Numbered from the stretch's first letter, positions 25,585 to 36,600 are shown. The stretch is DNA of 64,000 bases from UBA10348 sp002469915 (GCA_029249345.1 JAQWHM010000023.1:1-64000); one strand, 5' to 3'. Made by a program: numbers and translations. Notes: a model not told the origin generated them from the letters alone.

Positions 25585-26817
25585 ATGAGCAAAATTGATT
25601 TCCGTGTTTTTTCGGAAACCGACCGACTAAATACCGTGGTTGTGCACACACCGGGGCCTGAAATGGACCTCGTTTCCCCGCACGACCGAGAAGCCCTCCT
25701 ATTTGAGGACATTCTATATTTAAGCCACGCCCGAAAAGAACATGAGCTTATGTGCTCTGTGTTCGAAAAAGTGGTCGGTAAGCAGGGCGCAGTCCTGCAA
25801 ATCACCGATTTACTGAGAGAAACTTTTGAGTTGGAAGAAGCCAGAATGGACTTCGTAGACCAATTCATTCTCGCGTCTCCGGGGGCCAACCTCCAGGTAT
25901 TTCGAGATGACTTATCCCATCTTTCAGCGGAAGATCTTTTCCATTTTGTTCTGACAGGCGAGTCTTCCCTCTCTATTGAAGCCAAGCCGCTGCCCAATCT
26001 CATGTTTATGAGAGATCTTGCCGCAGTTGTTGGTAATCATATCGTGCTCAGCCATGCGGCTACGAGCGCTCGCGCCAGGGAAAGCATCATTATCAATGTG
26101 GTCGTATCGCATCATCCTGCTTTTGCGAAATTCAAGGATCACGTGATTAAGCTTCCGAAAGGGGTTACGTTTGAAGGAGGCGACCTGCTCGTTGCTTCTG
26201 ACGATACGATCGTGATCGGGAATTCGGAGCGGACTTCTCTTGGAGGCGTCATCTCGGTGGCCAGAGCACTTTTCGCCGCTACTGAGATTCAAAATGTCAT
26301 TATGGTCAACTTGCCCAACGAGCGATCATGTATGCATCTCGATACCGTGTTTACTTTCGTCTCTCCTGATGAATGTGTTGTGTTTCCGCCGCTTATCGAC
26401 TTAACCGGTTTAAATAACGTTATCACGTTTTCCCGAGGAGATGAGCCGGACAACTTGGTTTCACGTGTACACGAAAATCTACATTCAGCATTAGAGTATA
26501 ATCTCAAACGCAGTATCACCTTTGTTCCTTGTGGCGGACTCGATCCATTGAGCCAACAGCGGGAGCAATGGACAGACGGTGCTAACTTCTTTGCTATTGC
26601 CCCAGGAGTTGTCATTGGATACGATAGAAACGGTCGCACCTTTGACGAAATGGCCTCGCTTGGCTATCGCGTTGTTACGGCCGAAGGATTTCTGTCATAC
26701 TACCAAGAAAGCACGTGGGAGCCTGGAGAGAAAATTGCTATCAAGCTGGACGGTTATGAGTTGTCTCGCGGAAGAGGCGGTCCAAGGTGTATGACGATGC
26801 CGATAGCGCGAGATTAA
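25585..26817 (+). CDS. arcA: Arginine deiminase
   Basis: 410 residues. Hydrolyses arginine to citrulline and ammonia. Catalytic residues are visible: Asp in MFMRDLAAVVG, Glu in FEGGDLL, His in CMHLDTVFTF, and the nucleophile Cys in RGGPRCMTMPIARD at the C-terminus. The other genes of the ADI pathway (arcB, arcC, arcD) are not adjacent, so energy generation by the full pathway cannot be claimed. Two bases separate its stop from the tadA start. Confidence 0.95.
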   Translation: MSKIDFRVFSETDRLNTVVVHTPGPEMDLVSPHDREALLFEDILYLSHARKEHELMCSVFEKVVGKQGAVLQITDLLRETFELEEARMDFVDQFILASPGANLQVFRDDLSHLSAEDLFHFVLTGESSLSIEAKPLPNLMFMRDLAAVVGNHIVLSHAATSARARESIIINVVVSHHPAFAKFKDHVIKLPKGVTFEGGDLLVASDDTIVIGNSERTSLGGVISVARALFAATEIQNVIMVNLPNERSCMHLDTVFTFVSPDECVVFPPLIDLTGLNNVITFSRGDEPDNLVSRVHENLHSALEYNLKRSITFVPCGGLDPLSQQREQWTDGANFFAIAPGVVIGYDRNGRTFDEMASLGYRVVTAEGFLSYYQESTWEPGEKIAIKLDGYELSRGRGGPRCMTMPIARD

Positions 26818-26819
26818 GC

Positions 26820-27302
26820 ATGAGTTTAAAAGAGATGGTTGCGGACCACAAGCGCTGGATGAAGGTTGCGATTCGGCAAGCGGAACGTGCATTCGATGAT
26901 GGCGAGGTGCCCGTGGGTGCTGTCGTGGTACAAGACAACCAAATTATCGGCCGAGGATACAACCAGGTAGAGCGCCTTTCGGACCCAACAGCTCATGCAG
27001 AGGTGATTGCAATAACTGCCGCTTGCGATACGCTGGGCACCAAATGGCTAAATGATTCAACTTTGTACGTAACGCTTGAGCCATGCCCAATGTGTGCAGG
27101 TGCAATATGGCTTGCCCGCTTAAAACAGGTAGTTTATGGGGCATTCGATGAAAAAGCAGGTGCAGCCTCGACCCTGTATAATATTCCCCAGGATCCCAGA
27201 TTGAACCATTATGTTGATCTTATTTCAGGGATTGAAGAGGAGGCCTGTGCATCCATTCTGACTTCATTTTTTGAAAAAAAGCGACAGCAAGCACATGAGT
27301 GA
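26820..27302 (+). CDS. tadA: tRNA-specific adenosine deaminase
   Basis: 160 residues from the ATG at 26820 (MSLKEMVADHKRWMK). Zinc ligands and proton shuttle in THAE-type motif TAHAEVIAI and in EPCPMCAGAIWLARL. TadA makes inosine at the wobble position of tRNA-Arg(ACG). The frame opens 33 nt earlier, inside arcA, but this start fits family length. Its 3' end overlaps ypdA by 8 nt. Confidence 0.93.
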   Translation: MSLKEMVADHKRWMKVAIRQAERAFDDGEVPVGAVVVQDNQIIGRGYNQVERLSDPTAHAEVIAITAACDTLGTKWLNDSTLYVTLEPCPMCAGAIWLARLKQVVYGAFDEKAGAASTLYNIPQDPRLNHYVDLISGIEEEACASILTSFFEKKRQQAHE

Positions 27303-28275
27303 ATCACAGCAGTACGATGTCGCCATTGTTGGTGCTGGCCCGGTTGGGCTAGCATGTGCCATTGAGGCTGGACGTCAGAATTTAAGTCACATCGTGGTCG
27401 AAAAAGGTTCGTTAGTCAACTCCCTAATTGGCTATCCCACGAACATGGAGTTTTTCTCAACGCCTGAACTCCTCGAAATTGGTGGGTATCCGCTCGTGTC
27501 CTCCCGCTACAAGCCGCTCCGGGAAGAAACCATAGATTACTATCATCGCGTTGCGCGTACAGAAAATCTGAATATTCACTTGTCAGAAAAAGTGCTCCGG
27601 TTAGAGGGAAAACGGGGGCAGTTCACTCTGTATACTGATAAAAAGTCTATTCAAACACGCAATGTGATTGTCGCGACCGGATTCTTTGATCAGCCTAACT
27701 TGCTGAATGTGGAAGGCGAAAATCTGGACCATGTCCACCACTACTTCAAAGAGGCCTACGCATATTCTGGTCGAGACGTTGTCGTAGTGGGCGCGAAAAA
27801 CTCGGCAGCTAAGGCAGCCTTGCTTCTAAACAGGCAAGGAGCAAACGTTACGATGCTCATTCGGGGAGCAGATGTAGCGCCCACAGTGAAGTACTGGATC
27901 AGACCCGATCTGATAAACAGAATTGATGAAGGATCCATCGCCGTATTTTACCATACCAAAATCACAGGTATTACCGCATCCACAGTGCATTTTACGGATA
28001 AGACGGGAGAGCATAGTCTGCCATCTGACGCTGTTTTTGCGTTGATCGGATACCACCCGGATTATAGCTTTCTCAGGGAGTTGGGTATTGACATAGACAA
28101 TGATGCCGTAGATACGCCTCATCATGATCCAAATACATTTGAATCGAATAGAAAAGGGGTATACTTGGCGGGTACAGTTTGTGGTGGCCGGCATACCAGC
28201 AAGTGGTTTATTGAAAACGGCCGTTTTCACGCGGAAGTAATTGCGACACAAATCGCCAACGTCCTTAGTGCCTAA
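27295..28275 (+). CDS. ypdA: YpdA-family putative bacillithiol disulfide reductase
   Basis: 326 residues from the ATG at 27295 (MSESQQYDVAIVG). FAD Rossmann motif VGAGPVGLACAIEAGRQ at the N-terminus, NADPH motif VVVGAKNSAAKAALLL in the middle, and C-terminal VYLAGTVCGGRHTSKWFIENGR. The pyridine nucleotide reductase fold without a CxxC motif near the N-terminus and the overall pattern fit YpdA (TIGR04018), which reduces bacillithiol disulfide. Together with a BstA-like protein at 6720 it suggests bacillithiol as a low-molecular-weight thiol. Confidence 0.87.
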   Translation: MSESQQYDVAIVGAGPVGLACAIEAGRQNLSHIVVEKGSLVNSLIGYPTNMEFFSTPELLEIGGYPLVSSRYKPLREETIDYYHRVARTENLNIHLSEKVLRLEGKRGQFTLYTDKKSIQTRNVIVATGFFDQPNLLNVEGENLDHVHHYFKEAYAYSGRDVVVVGAKNSAAKAALLLNRQGANVTMLIRGADVAPTVKYWIRPDLINRIDEGSIAVFYHTKITGITASTVHFTDKTGEHSLPSDAVFALIGYHPDYSFLRELGIDIDNDAVDTPHHDPNTFESNRKGVYLAGTVCGGRHTSKWFIENGRFHAEVIATQIANVLSA

Positions 28276-28327
28276 TTTTGGTATTGAATCCTACTAAATG
28301 GCACTTCATTTTGCCTGTGCTAGACGA

Positions 28328-30241
28328 ATGAAAAATTCCACCTATCCGAAAATGCCCTTGATTCGCTTCATGCTTTCCATATTGTGCATGTGCTTCGTTT
28401 ATACGAGTGCAGAAGCACAACAGTTTATAGACCGAGCCGAAGATGCCGGCCTTCAAAATGCCTTCAATGGACACGGTATGTCCGTAGCCGATTATGATTT
28501 GGACGGCGACTTAGATTTGTACGTTGTAAGCTACAGGGAGTACGACATCGGTGACCCACGTACGTGGAATCACCTGTATAAAAACAACGGAGATGGTACC
28601 TTTACCGACGTCACGAATGAATCTGGAACCCGGGTTGAAACCATTGATGCCCTCCCTGTCCGATCTATGGGCAATAAAATGGGAGCTTCTTGGGGCGACT
28701 ACGATAATGATGGAGATCCAGATCTTATTCTCACCAATGTTGGGCCTGAAGTATTGTTCAAGAACCTAGGGGATGGCACATTCATCGATGTCGCAGAAGA
28801 GGTCGGAATACGTATAGATGCTGCTGAAATTGATACGGTAGAAACGGCAACACCATTGTGGTGGGACTATGATCTAGATGGAGACCTTGATTTATACATT
28901 AGTTCGTGGAATCGAGAGAACAGGTTTTATGCGAACAATGGAGACGGTACTTTTGCCAACATCACAGCTACGACCGGCATGAGTGAACCGGACAGATCGC
29001 TCATGGCTCTTCCCTCCGATTACAATCAGGACGGCCTTCCTGATCTGTACGTCATCAATGATTTCACCCGAAACGAAAACGGTACTCCCCAACCAGGTGT
29101 GAATCATCTCTATTTGGCCAATGGTGATGGGACCTTCCGGGACGCAACTGTGGAGTACGGTCTAGAAATGCCTGGAAACGGTATGGGCGCCACACTCGGA
29201 GACTTCAACAATGACGGCTATTTCGAGATTTTCCTCACCAATATCTCGACTCTACCTAATCAACCGAATCCCCTCTACCAAGGAGGTCCCACACCGCCTT
29301 TTCCAAATATCGGCTCAGATTTAGGTGTAGGGTTTACGGATTGGGGATGGGGAACGGAGTTTTTTGACGCAGACCATGATGGAGACATAGATCTTTTCGT
29401 CGTCAACGGCTTTTTTCCATTCGAGAATAATACACCCAATTATTATTTCGAAAATACTCTCTTCCCTCTCGGGACAGCTGGTTTCGTAGAAAAGGCGACA
29501 GAAGAAGGACTAGACGGTTTCCTCCGTTTTATAGGAACTCAGAAAATCTATCCCGACGGTCATGGTGTAGTCATCTTCGACTACGATGAGGATGGAGACC
29601 TAGATATTGCCGTCGGAAACTGGGGAGGATCTACGGTGCCTGTATTTCTTTACGAGAATACACGTAGAATCGGAAATTGGTTGAAAGTCAAATTAGAGGG
29701 AGTTCAATCCAATCGCGACGGATTTGGAAGCGTCCTGGAAATTCAGACGGCAAAAGGTACCCAGGTTAGGAGCTACGACGGTGCAGATTATATGGGACAG
29801 AGTGTGCAACCAGTCCACTTTGGTCTAGGAGGAGACCAGGTGGTAGAACGGCTTAAAGTATCTTGGCCAAATGGATATAGTGAGGAGTTCTATGACATTT
29901 CCACTAATCAAACAATCCAGATCAGCGAGGGGAGTGGAATTGCCGTGTCTTCAGAACTACAGCTCGAACCCTCTTCTGCATTATCTATCAACTTGTTTCC
30001 GAACCCAGCCGTATCCGAAATCTCTGTACGCGTTGAGCACCAACAGCCCTCGTACTACACTATTCTAGTCACAGACGTGTTAGGTAGAACACTTTCAAGC
30101 CAAACACGCTTTTTAAGTGCATCACAAACCGTTCGGATTAGCGACCTTTCAAATATGGCCACTGGCCTATATTTCATTTCGGTCAGATCCCAGAACGGAA
30201 CGCTGAATAGAACGAAATCGTTTTTCGTTCAGCCCTTCTAG
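28328..30241 (+). CDS. Secreted FG-GAP/ASPIC-UnbV protein with T9SS sorting tail
   Basis: About 637 residues from the ATG at 28328 (MKNSTYPKMPLIRF); 28298 is an alternative. A signal peptide ends near EAQQ. Several FG-GAP/VCBS calcium-binding repeats of the type DYDLDGDLDLYV follow, then an ASPIC/UnbV domain (GNWLKVKLEGV ... LGGDQVVERLKVSWPNG), and a C-terminal type A sorting domain (LFPNPAVSEISVRV ... GLYFISVRS). It is probably exported and surface-attached by the type IX system. CRTAC1-like proteins of this kind have no settled function. Stop codons overlap by 4 nt with the convergent multihaem gene. Confidence 0.9.
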   Translation: MKNSTYPKMPLIRFMLSILCMCFVYTSAEAQQFIDRAEDAGLQNAFNGHGMSVADYDLDGDLDLYVVSYREYDIGDPRTWNHLYKNNGDGTFTDVTNESGTRVETIDALPVRSMGNKMGASWGDYDNDGDPDLILTNVGPEVLFKNLGDGTFIDVAEEVGIRIDAAEIDTVETATPLWWDYDLDGDLDLYISSWNRENRFYANNGDGTFANITATTGMSEPDRSLMALPSDYNQDGLPDLYVINDFTRNENGTPQPGVNHLYLANGDGTFRDATVEYGLEMPGNGMGATLGDFNNDGYFEIFLTNISTLPNQPNPLYQGGPTPPFPNIGSDLGVGFTDWGWGTEFFDADHDGDIDLFVVNGFFPFENNTPNYYFENTLFPLGTAGFVEKATEEGLDGFLRFIGTQKIYPDGHGVVIFDYDEDGDLDIAVGNWGGSTVPVFLYENTRRIGNWLKVKLEGVQSNRDGFGSVLEIQTAKGTQVRSYDGADYMGQSVQPVHFGLGGDQVVERLKVSWPNGYSEEFYDISTNQTIQISEGSGIAVSSELQLEPSSALSINLFPNPAVSEISVRVEHQQPSYYTILVTDVLGRTLSSQTRFLSASQTVRISDLSNMATGLYFISVRSQNGTLNRTKSFFVQPF

Positions 30242-32397
30242 TTGACAGCGACTACAATTTGCTGGGCTAATTCATTCGAAGGATCGATAGCTAGAACATT
30301 CTGAGCCATCTCCATTGCATTTGAAAACTGATTAGCTCGGAAGTAGGCTAAGGCCAATTTGGTCAAAACAGCCACATTGTTCGGTGAGATTGTGACCACT
30401 CGATACAATATGTTAATAGCGTCCGTATTCCGTTCCAGTGTCAAATAAAGTGTACCCAAATTGTCGATTGACTCGACATGATCAGGGTTTCGATCTAAAG
30501 CGGTCAAGAATGCTCTTTCTGCCCTCTCAAACTGCTCCTTCTGAACAAACACCAAGCCCACATTGCTTAGAGCACCCGCATGAAAAGGGTCAAGCTCAAT
30601 GGCATCATTAAGCAACGCAAGTGCTTCATCAAGCTTCCCCTGTCTAAGATATAGTGTTCCTAGGTTGAAGTGAGCAATAGCGTTCCAGGCCTCATCACGT
30701 ATAGCTTGCGTATACTCTGACTCGGCTTCTTTCAATCTGCCATTGGCTTCTAAAAACCGACCCATGTTCAGTCGGATATTCACCATCTTTGGCTGAATTC
30801 TGAGGGCCTCTCGATACAAAGGTTCAACCTTTGATACGTTCACCTCTGCACCCTCATAAGACTGTGCTAATGCATTTAGGCGCTCTACTATAAGAGGATC
30901 TTGCCGAACCGCTTCCTCCAGCGGTCCTATCGCACTCATAAATTCACCTTTCAGAATGTGCGCATACCCCAGTAGGAACATCGCTTCTTCGGAGATCTCT
31001 CCCTCGCTCCAGAGTGCGCGTAATTCCTTTATGCCTATATCAAGTGACGAAGTATCCCCTTCCCGGTAGCCGTAGGTTATTTGAGCCATAGCATAGAATT
31101 GCTTGGCTAGTTGAGAATTATCCTTATCTCTATCAAATCTAGGTACTAAGTCAGTTGTCTGGTGCGCCGAGACAGGAACTACTTCCTTATCAGCTACGAC
31201 ACGTATCCAGTGGTCAGTAAATGCTGAATGCGGTGCTTCAATCAGGTCTGTTTTAGGCATATGGCAATCAACACAATTGCTTTCGCTCGTATGAACGGCT
31301 TCTGCCTCTCCGATAACAGTATCTTTTAAACTAGCTGAAGAGTGACAGTCTATACAGGCTGCATTGAAAAAGGCATCTCCTTCGGCGCGAAAACCTGCAT
31401 GCGGATCATGGCAAGTAGTACACTCTAAGGGTTTAAGAGAATCCATCGTCTCTGTAAAACAGGCACTTTTCATCATCCGATCTGCCTGTGAGATCACCTC
31501 AATTTCATCTGATGACTCCTCCTTACTGGATGAATACAATGAAATGTAATCGGCCAAATCGTGAGAAGGCCTAAAGTCATATGCGGTCCGTTCATCTCGC
31601 AGCAGATTCACAGTACCATTTAAATGGCACTGTTGACATACATCTAATCTCAAATCCAACGATAAGTGAGCCGGATTGATAATATTGGAATCAACAGAGT
31701 CAGGCGCCTCCGGGGAGATCAAGCGTTGCTCTACGTGCAGACTTCCAGGACCATGACAACGCTCACACCCTATGCCCTCTGGCATAGATTCGTACATACC
31801 GTTGGTCTGGGGTACAGGTGCTGGATAGCTATTGTGGCATACCACACACCTATCATTAATTTTTCTATCGAACCGTTTGTTCGCGATTTGATAGCCCGGA
31901 CTAAAATCCCATCTACCTTGCTGGGTGTACCAGGTTACGGGCAGCTCATAAAACCAACCATCTTTTTCAGAGAGATAGGTTCGTGCTGACGTGCCAGACC
32001 CGACTACCCAATCCATGGAGCGAAACAGCTGGTGGATCTTTTCACCCTCAGAGTTCAGTAGGTACTCCTCCATAAAAAATCCCGAATCTGCCGCCACAGT
32101 GATATAGTGCAATCCACTAAGAGAATCGAGTACCACTTCAGAACCAAACGACTCAACCTGGTTTTCCTGGTCTAGACGATACATAGAATTGGCCATTCCA
32201 TGCTCTTGGTACCCTTGGTACTCATCTTCGTGGCAATCAAAGCACGCAACATCTCCTACGTACTCTGCTCCCTCCACAATATTCTTGAAATGTGGTACGA
32301 CTGATACGTGGGGCTCCTCTATCACTGTCTGCCCACATCCAACGTAAAGAGTCAGAATGAGCGCAATTGGAGCTATGTAGAGTAAAATATGGCGCAT
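30238..32397 (-). CDS. Seven-haem cytochrome c lipoprotein with C-terminal TPR repeats
   Basis: 719 residues. Lipobox LYVGC at the N-terminus. Seven CxxCH haem-binding motifs lie in the first half (CFDCH, CVVCH, CERCH, CQQCH, CTTCH, CIDCH, CVDCH), of the cytochrome c554/paired-CxxCH type. The second half (about 430-719) is made of TPR-type helical repeats, e.g. AHFNLGTLYLRQGKLDEALALLNDAIELDPFHAG. It should be periplasmic/outer-membrane electron-transfer protein with protein-binding repeats. Electron partner unknown; ccmB-E at 49668-51891 would attach the haems. Confidence 0.93.
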   Translation of the reverse strand: MRHILLYIAPIALILTLYVGCGQTVIEEPHVSVVPHFKNIVEGAEYVGDVACFDCHEDEYQGYQEHGMANSMYRLDQENQVESFGSEVVLDSLSGLHYITVAADSGFFMEEYLLNSEGEKIHQLFRSMDWVVGSGTSARTYLSEKDGWFYELPVTWYTQQGRWDFSPGYQIANKRFDRKINDRCVVCHNSYPAPVPQTNGMYESMPEGIGCERCHGPGSLHVEQRLISPEAPDSVDSNIINPAHLSLDLRLDVCQQCHLNGTVNLLRDERTAYDFRPSHDLADYISLYSSSKEESSDEIEVISQADRMMKSACFTETMDSLKPLECTTCHDPHAGFRAEGDAFFNAACIDCHSSASLKDTVIGEAEAVHTSESNCVDCHMPKTDLIEAPHSAFTDHWIRVVADKEVVPVSAHQTTDLVPRFDRDKDNSQLAKQFYAMAQITYGYREGDTSSLDIGIKELRALWSEGEISEEAMFLLGYAHILKGEFMSAIGPLEEAVRQDPLIVERLNALAQSYEGAEVNVSKVEPLYREALRIQPKMVNIRLNMGRFLEANGRLKEAESEYTQAIRDEAWNAIAHFNLGTLYLRQGKLDEALALLNDAIELDPFHAGALSNVGLVFVQKEQFERAERAFLTALDRNPDHVESIDNLGTLYLTLERNTDAINILYRVVTISPNNVAVLTKLALAYFRANQFSNAMEMAQNVLAIDPSNELAQQIVVAVN

Positions 32398-32403
32398 ATA
32401 TAT

Positions 32404-32452
32404 AACGAAAGCGGGGCGATTTACACTTGAATGTAAATCGCCCCGCTTCGTT
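32404..32452 (-). terminator. Strong hairpin terminator downstream of the PorV/PorQ gene
   Basis: Arms 32411-32425 (GCGGGGCGATTTACA) and 32432-32446 (its reverse complement), loop of 6 nt, extended outward to 32404/32452 with one bulged A. It lies 19 nt after the PorV/PorQ stop. It also precedes the multihaem gene, whose leader would include it; it may act for upstream transcription in that direction. Confidence 0.8.
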
Positions 32453-32470
32453 TCAACTAGACAATAAGTC

Positions 32471-33514
32471 TTACAGGCCTACTGCAACAGTAACCATGTT
32501 GACATTATCGAAGTAGTCGGTTGAACGCAATGCGTAATCAACCTGCAGGCGTGTTCCGGACAGATCCAGATCAACACCAGCACCGAAGTTGGTTCCGTTG
32601 TAGAACGAAAGATCGCTGTCACCAACGATGTCCATTCCACCACGTAGGTAGAGTACGTCAAATAACGCAACTTCTACACCACCTGAGTACTGATCCTGAT
32701 CGAATGAATTCGAACGGAAGTTACCAAGTACTGTAACCATGGCTCCAGCGCCCATCTCACGAGTGTACGAGACACCGACGTTGAGAAGTGAAGGAAGCTC
32801 AACACCTTCGCTTTCCAGCTGGACAGCATTGTTCGATGCCGAACTAGTCTGGTCTGGAAGCTGAACCTGACGCGTGAGGCCAACGCCTCCGTACTGCATT
32901 TTTGTTCCGATGTTTTTCAGAGCAACACCCAGACGAAGTCCGGACTCACCAACGACGTATGTCATTCCTGCATCAAAGGCGATAGCCGATGCATTAACGT
33001 CATCAATCGATTCGCTGACCACTTTCAGTGTAGTACCAGCTGAGATACGATCCGTGAACACTCGGGCGTAGGTAAGACCTGCCGTCATGAACGTTGCACC
33101 GTAGGTCACTGATGAGATCTCAGGTGCACTCTCCGTTTGGAGGGGGATGTCACCAAAGTCCCACGTAGATACCGTGAAAGCGATGTTGTTATTGCCAAAG
33201 TTCTGACCGATACCGAAGTATGACACTCCGATGTCAGCCACGTAGTTCATACGGCTAAAAATAGCCGCGGTGCCCGTATTAAGGGCGAGACCTGCGGGAT
33301 TGGCGAAAATGGCCTCAAGACCATTCATTCCAGCAAGTCCACTCGTCATGGAAGCGCCTAGCGAAGCGCTACGTGCTGTAAGAGGCACGAGCAACTGAGA
33401 TGCGCCCGCCGTACCACGGCGTTTGTCATCACCAGCATTCGCGTCCAGCACACTCATGCCCGTTAGGACAACCACGAGGAGTGCGTTCAGAATAATTCTG
33501 GACAGCTTGTTCAT
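32471..33514 (-). CDS. PorV/PorQ-family outer-membrane beta-barrel protein
   Basis: 347 residues from the ATG at 33514 (MNKLSRIILNALLV), preceded by an AGAGGA ribosome-binding sequence; an ATG at 33550 exists upstream. Signal peptide ends around DANAGD. The pattern LVPLTARSASLGASMTSGLAG with early IFANPAGLALNTG, and repeated beta-strands, is typical of PorV/PorQ family proteins (UPF0164/outer-membrane FadL-like barrels) that assist T9SS cargo handling. It follows the giant T9SS cargo gene on the same strand, which supports a role in its export. Confidence 0.85.
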   Translation of the reverse strand: MNKLSRIILNALLVVVLTGMSVLDANAGDDKRRGTAGASQLLVPLTARSASLGASMTSGLAGMNGLEAIFANPAGLALNTGTAAIFSRMNYVADIGVSYFGIGQNFGNNNIAFTVSTWDFGDIPLQTESAPEISSVTYGATFMTAGLTYARVFTDRISAGTTLKVVSESIDDVNASAIAFDAGMTYVVGESGLRLGVALKNIGTKMQYGGVGLTRQVQLPDQTSSASNNAVQLESEGVELPSLLNVGVSYTREMGAGAMVTVLGNFRSNSFDQDQYSGGVEVALFDVLYLRGGMDIVGDSDLSFYNGTNFGAGVDLDLSGTRLQVDYALRSTDYFDNVNMVTVAVGL

Positions 33515-33621
33515 ATTAAAAGTCCTCTGTTTGATAATCAGTTTTGTCATTGAATTCGTGTACTGCGTCGGAAGGCTTTAAATCAACCCGACTTGGGTGA
33601 TATAGGCCTGCCGCATTTCAA

Positions 33622-36600
33622 CTAGTATGCGTTGAGCTGTACACGCTTCTTGACAACACCAAATTTCAGCACTTTCTCTTGGGTCTTACCTTCGATATTC
33701 GTTTCTATGTGAATGATATACATACCACTCGCGATAGGAAGATTGTCTTCGGTACTGAGATCCCATGGGAACATGGCACTCGCGCTATTTTTCTCTAACG
33801 TACGAATAAGCGTACCTGCTAGAGTGAATATGCGAATGGTTGCCTGATCTGGCATATTGGTAAAGCGTACCTGGTCCACAAGCTGACTTACTTCGTAAGA
33901 AGAAGCACCTTTGTACGGGTTAGGAACGATACCGATATCATCAAGAGCGGCTATTTGTTGACCCTCGTCACGTGCTTGTGCTCCAAGACCGTCGGTCGAG
34001 AAGGAAAACACGTCAGCTGGTTGATTTGGTTTGGTTGTTGAGAAACGGAACACTGTTCCTGCTTCAGGCATGCGATCCTGTGCTGCAACTGCATCAAGCG
34101 TTCCATCACTTACATCACCATGATTCCAACCATAAAATACCAAGCGGCCCATAGGATTCTCTGAACCCCAAGTAGAACCACCATCGCTTCCTTCAGACTG
34201 AGCAGTAGCTAACCAAGTATCATAACCTGATTGTCCAGCTGACATGTCGTTCGGGCTGTAGACGTAAATCCAATCCGTGTAAGGATCGTTCGCGCCACCA
34301 GATGAATCATGATCATTAGCAATCATGTCGAAGACACCGTTGCCATTGTCATCAAGCCATACTGCGATGTAGCGTACATCGTCTGAGGTATCGTCAGGAG
34401 TTGAGATACCGGTTCTCCATACAGAGAAAGGTACTTCAGTGAAAATTCCTGATGTCCACCAGTCAACGCCAAAAGCGCCGTCTTCAAAGCGAATTTCCCA
34501 GTCGTAAGGCATGATCTGCGGCCATCCACCACGTCCCGTAATGGAACGCTGCAAGAAGGAAGCATAATCACCACAAGTACCGGTTACACAAGCACCGGAC
34601 ATAGCCGTTGCAATGTGCCATGCACCTGTTCCTGTTGACTGCTGACGAGCGCGGTCGGCACGACCTGTTCCTGGGAAGGAACGCCAGTCTGCTGAGGCAC
34701 CAGATGGGGGATCAACTGCGCCGCTTGCATTTGCAACGACGGTGAAGTCAAGAAATCCATCAGGAGCTCCGCCAACATTCATGGATAGACCGTCGAACTG
34801 AAGTACGTCTACTCCTTCAGGTGCAGGAGCACCTGTTGAGTTTGAAGCAGCAGCTCCGTCAAACACCTTGGTGCCAGCAGTGACATCACGTACATCGTAC
34901 GTAACAACCTCTACAGCGCCGCCTTTAGGAGCAAGCTCCGGAAGTGGCTTAGCTAATTCAAGTGCGTCCAACTCGCGTGCAACAACAGGTCCACGTTTGC
35001 CAGCTTCTAGAGTGGTCAAGTAGAACTCAACTTCGTAGCTGTGACCAGTTACGTTGGCTGGGTTTACAATTCCAATTTCAACTGAGCCGTTACCAATGTT
35101 GGCGTCGCCAGCAGTACCGAAGACATCAGCATCCGTAGAGCGAGCAGCGGTGACCGCATCTTCAGAAAGGACTAGATCCGTTTTCTGAGGAACGACATTA
35201 ACACGTGTAATTGGTCCGTGGTATGCTTTCGGGTATGAATCATCATTGAAAGCATACGCCTGAACACCAAACTCGTAGTTCGTGAAGTTGGTTAGGCTTG
35301 TAATAGCGTGAGAGTGGGCCAGACCATTGTCTGTTCCTTCAGCCGTTACAACAAGAAGATCACCACCATCCGTATCAACGATTTTGGTTACACCATTGGC
35401 CACATCATAAGTGGCAATGATCTTACCATCCTGATCAGCAGAATTTTCGTACTGATAGACCTTGTAACCTTCAAGCGCATAGTCACAGTCTACTTCAGAG
35501 CAGAAAGGATCAATTACGTTGTAGGTATCCAAGTAATTATTGTCTGAAGGACGATATCCCCACTCAAGAAGAACTGTCCCATTGTCAACTGAAGTTGTTA
35601 CACGAGGAGCGTTCGGAGGGGAGGGAAGCTGAAAGTCGATGTCGAACGCTGCCTGAGCAATGGCGTCATCTGACTTCATTTTCTGTACTGAGTCGAGGTT
35701 GTCAGCACCAAAGGACGTTACGATACCGAAGACAAGTGTTTGCTCATCAGCTGGCTTAATCGTGAACGGCCCAGTGGCCATAACAAAACGACGGTCAGCA
35801 GGGGAAATTGCTGATCCCTGATCATCAGAGTCAAACTCTGACCAGAATGCTGGAGGGTTTCCAGGAAACATGAACGATGTTGGGATATTTGAAAATCCTA
35901 GACCGTTACCACCAAGGGTAAAGCGCTGTCCATCTTTCCAACGTCCCTGCATGAAGTTGTACATGTCCTGGCCATTGCCAGGATCGCCCTGGATACCACC
36001 ACCATTGTTGTAGAAAGCAAAAGCAGTCATTTTCAGACGCTCGTTGTCTTCATCAACCTGTCCGTCGCCGTTATCATCGATTCCGTTATCGTTGACCAAA
36101 GGTCCCTGAAAGAAATCGTAACCGGCAGCAGGAGGTGCTTCGCCGTAACCTTCACCACCTTCATCATCGTTATCGGCATTGTAAACAAAGCCAATACCAA
36201 GAGTAGTGTCAGAACCAACGTAGTCATCCTGGAAGTTACCAAGATCAGGATCCGAGAAAATACCCATGTAGGTGTTTTCGAGCGGAACCGATCCTTTGTA
36301 CTGGATGCGGTATTTATAGAACGTAGTGTTACCAATAGCACCTGCAGTATTAAATGCAAATGCAGAACCGTGAACTTCAACACCCATAGGTGGTGTGTCA
36401 GTACGCGTGTGCTGGTTTCCCCTATCGTTCATGACCCACCAAAGCATCATGTCTCCGAGAATATCGGGACGTTCACCAGCAGCCAAGTTGATCTTGCGAT
36501 CTACACGGCTTGCAAGTGGCTGAGAAGTAAGATCAATAGAATCTCCGTTGGCATCTAAAGTAGGTGCGCCCATTCCGGTTGGCCAGTCAGCCAAATCCGG

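Noticed and set aside
28273..28280. TAATTTTG as a promoter for the FG-GAP gene
   Set aside because: The -7 motif matches, but no TTG lies 19-21 nt upstream.
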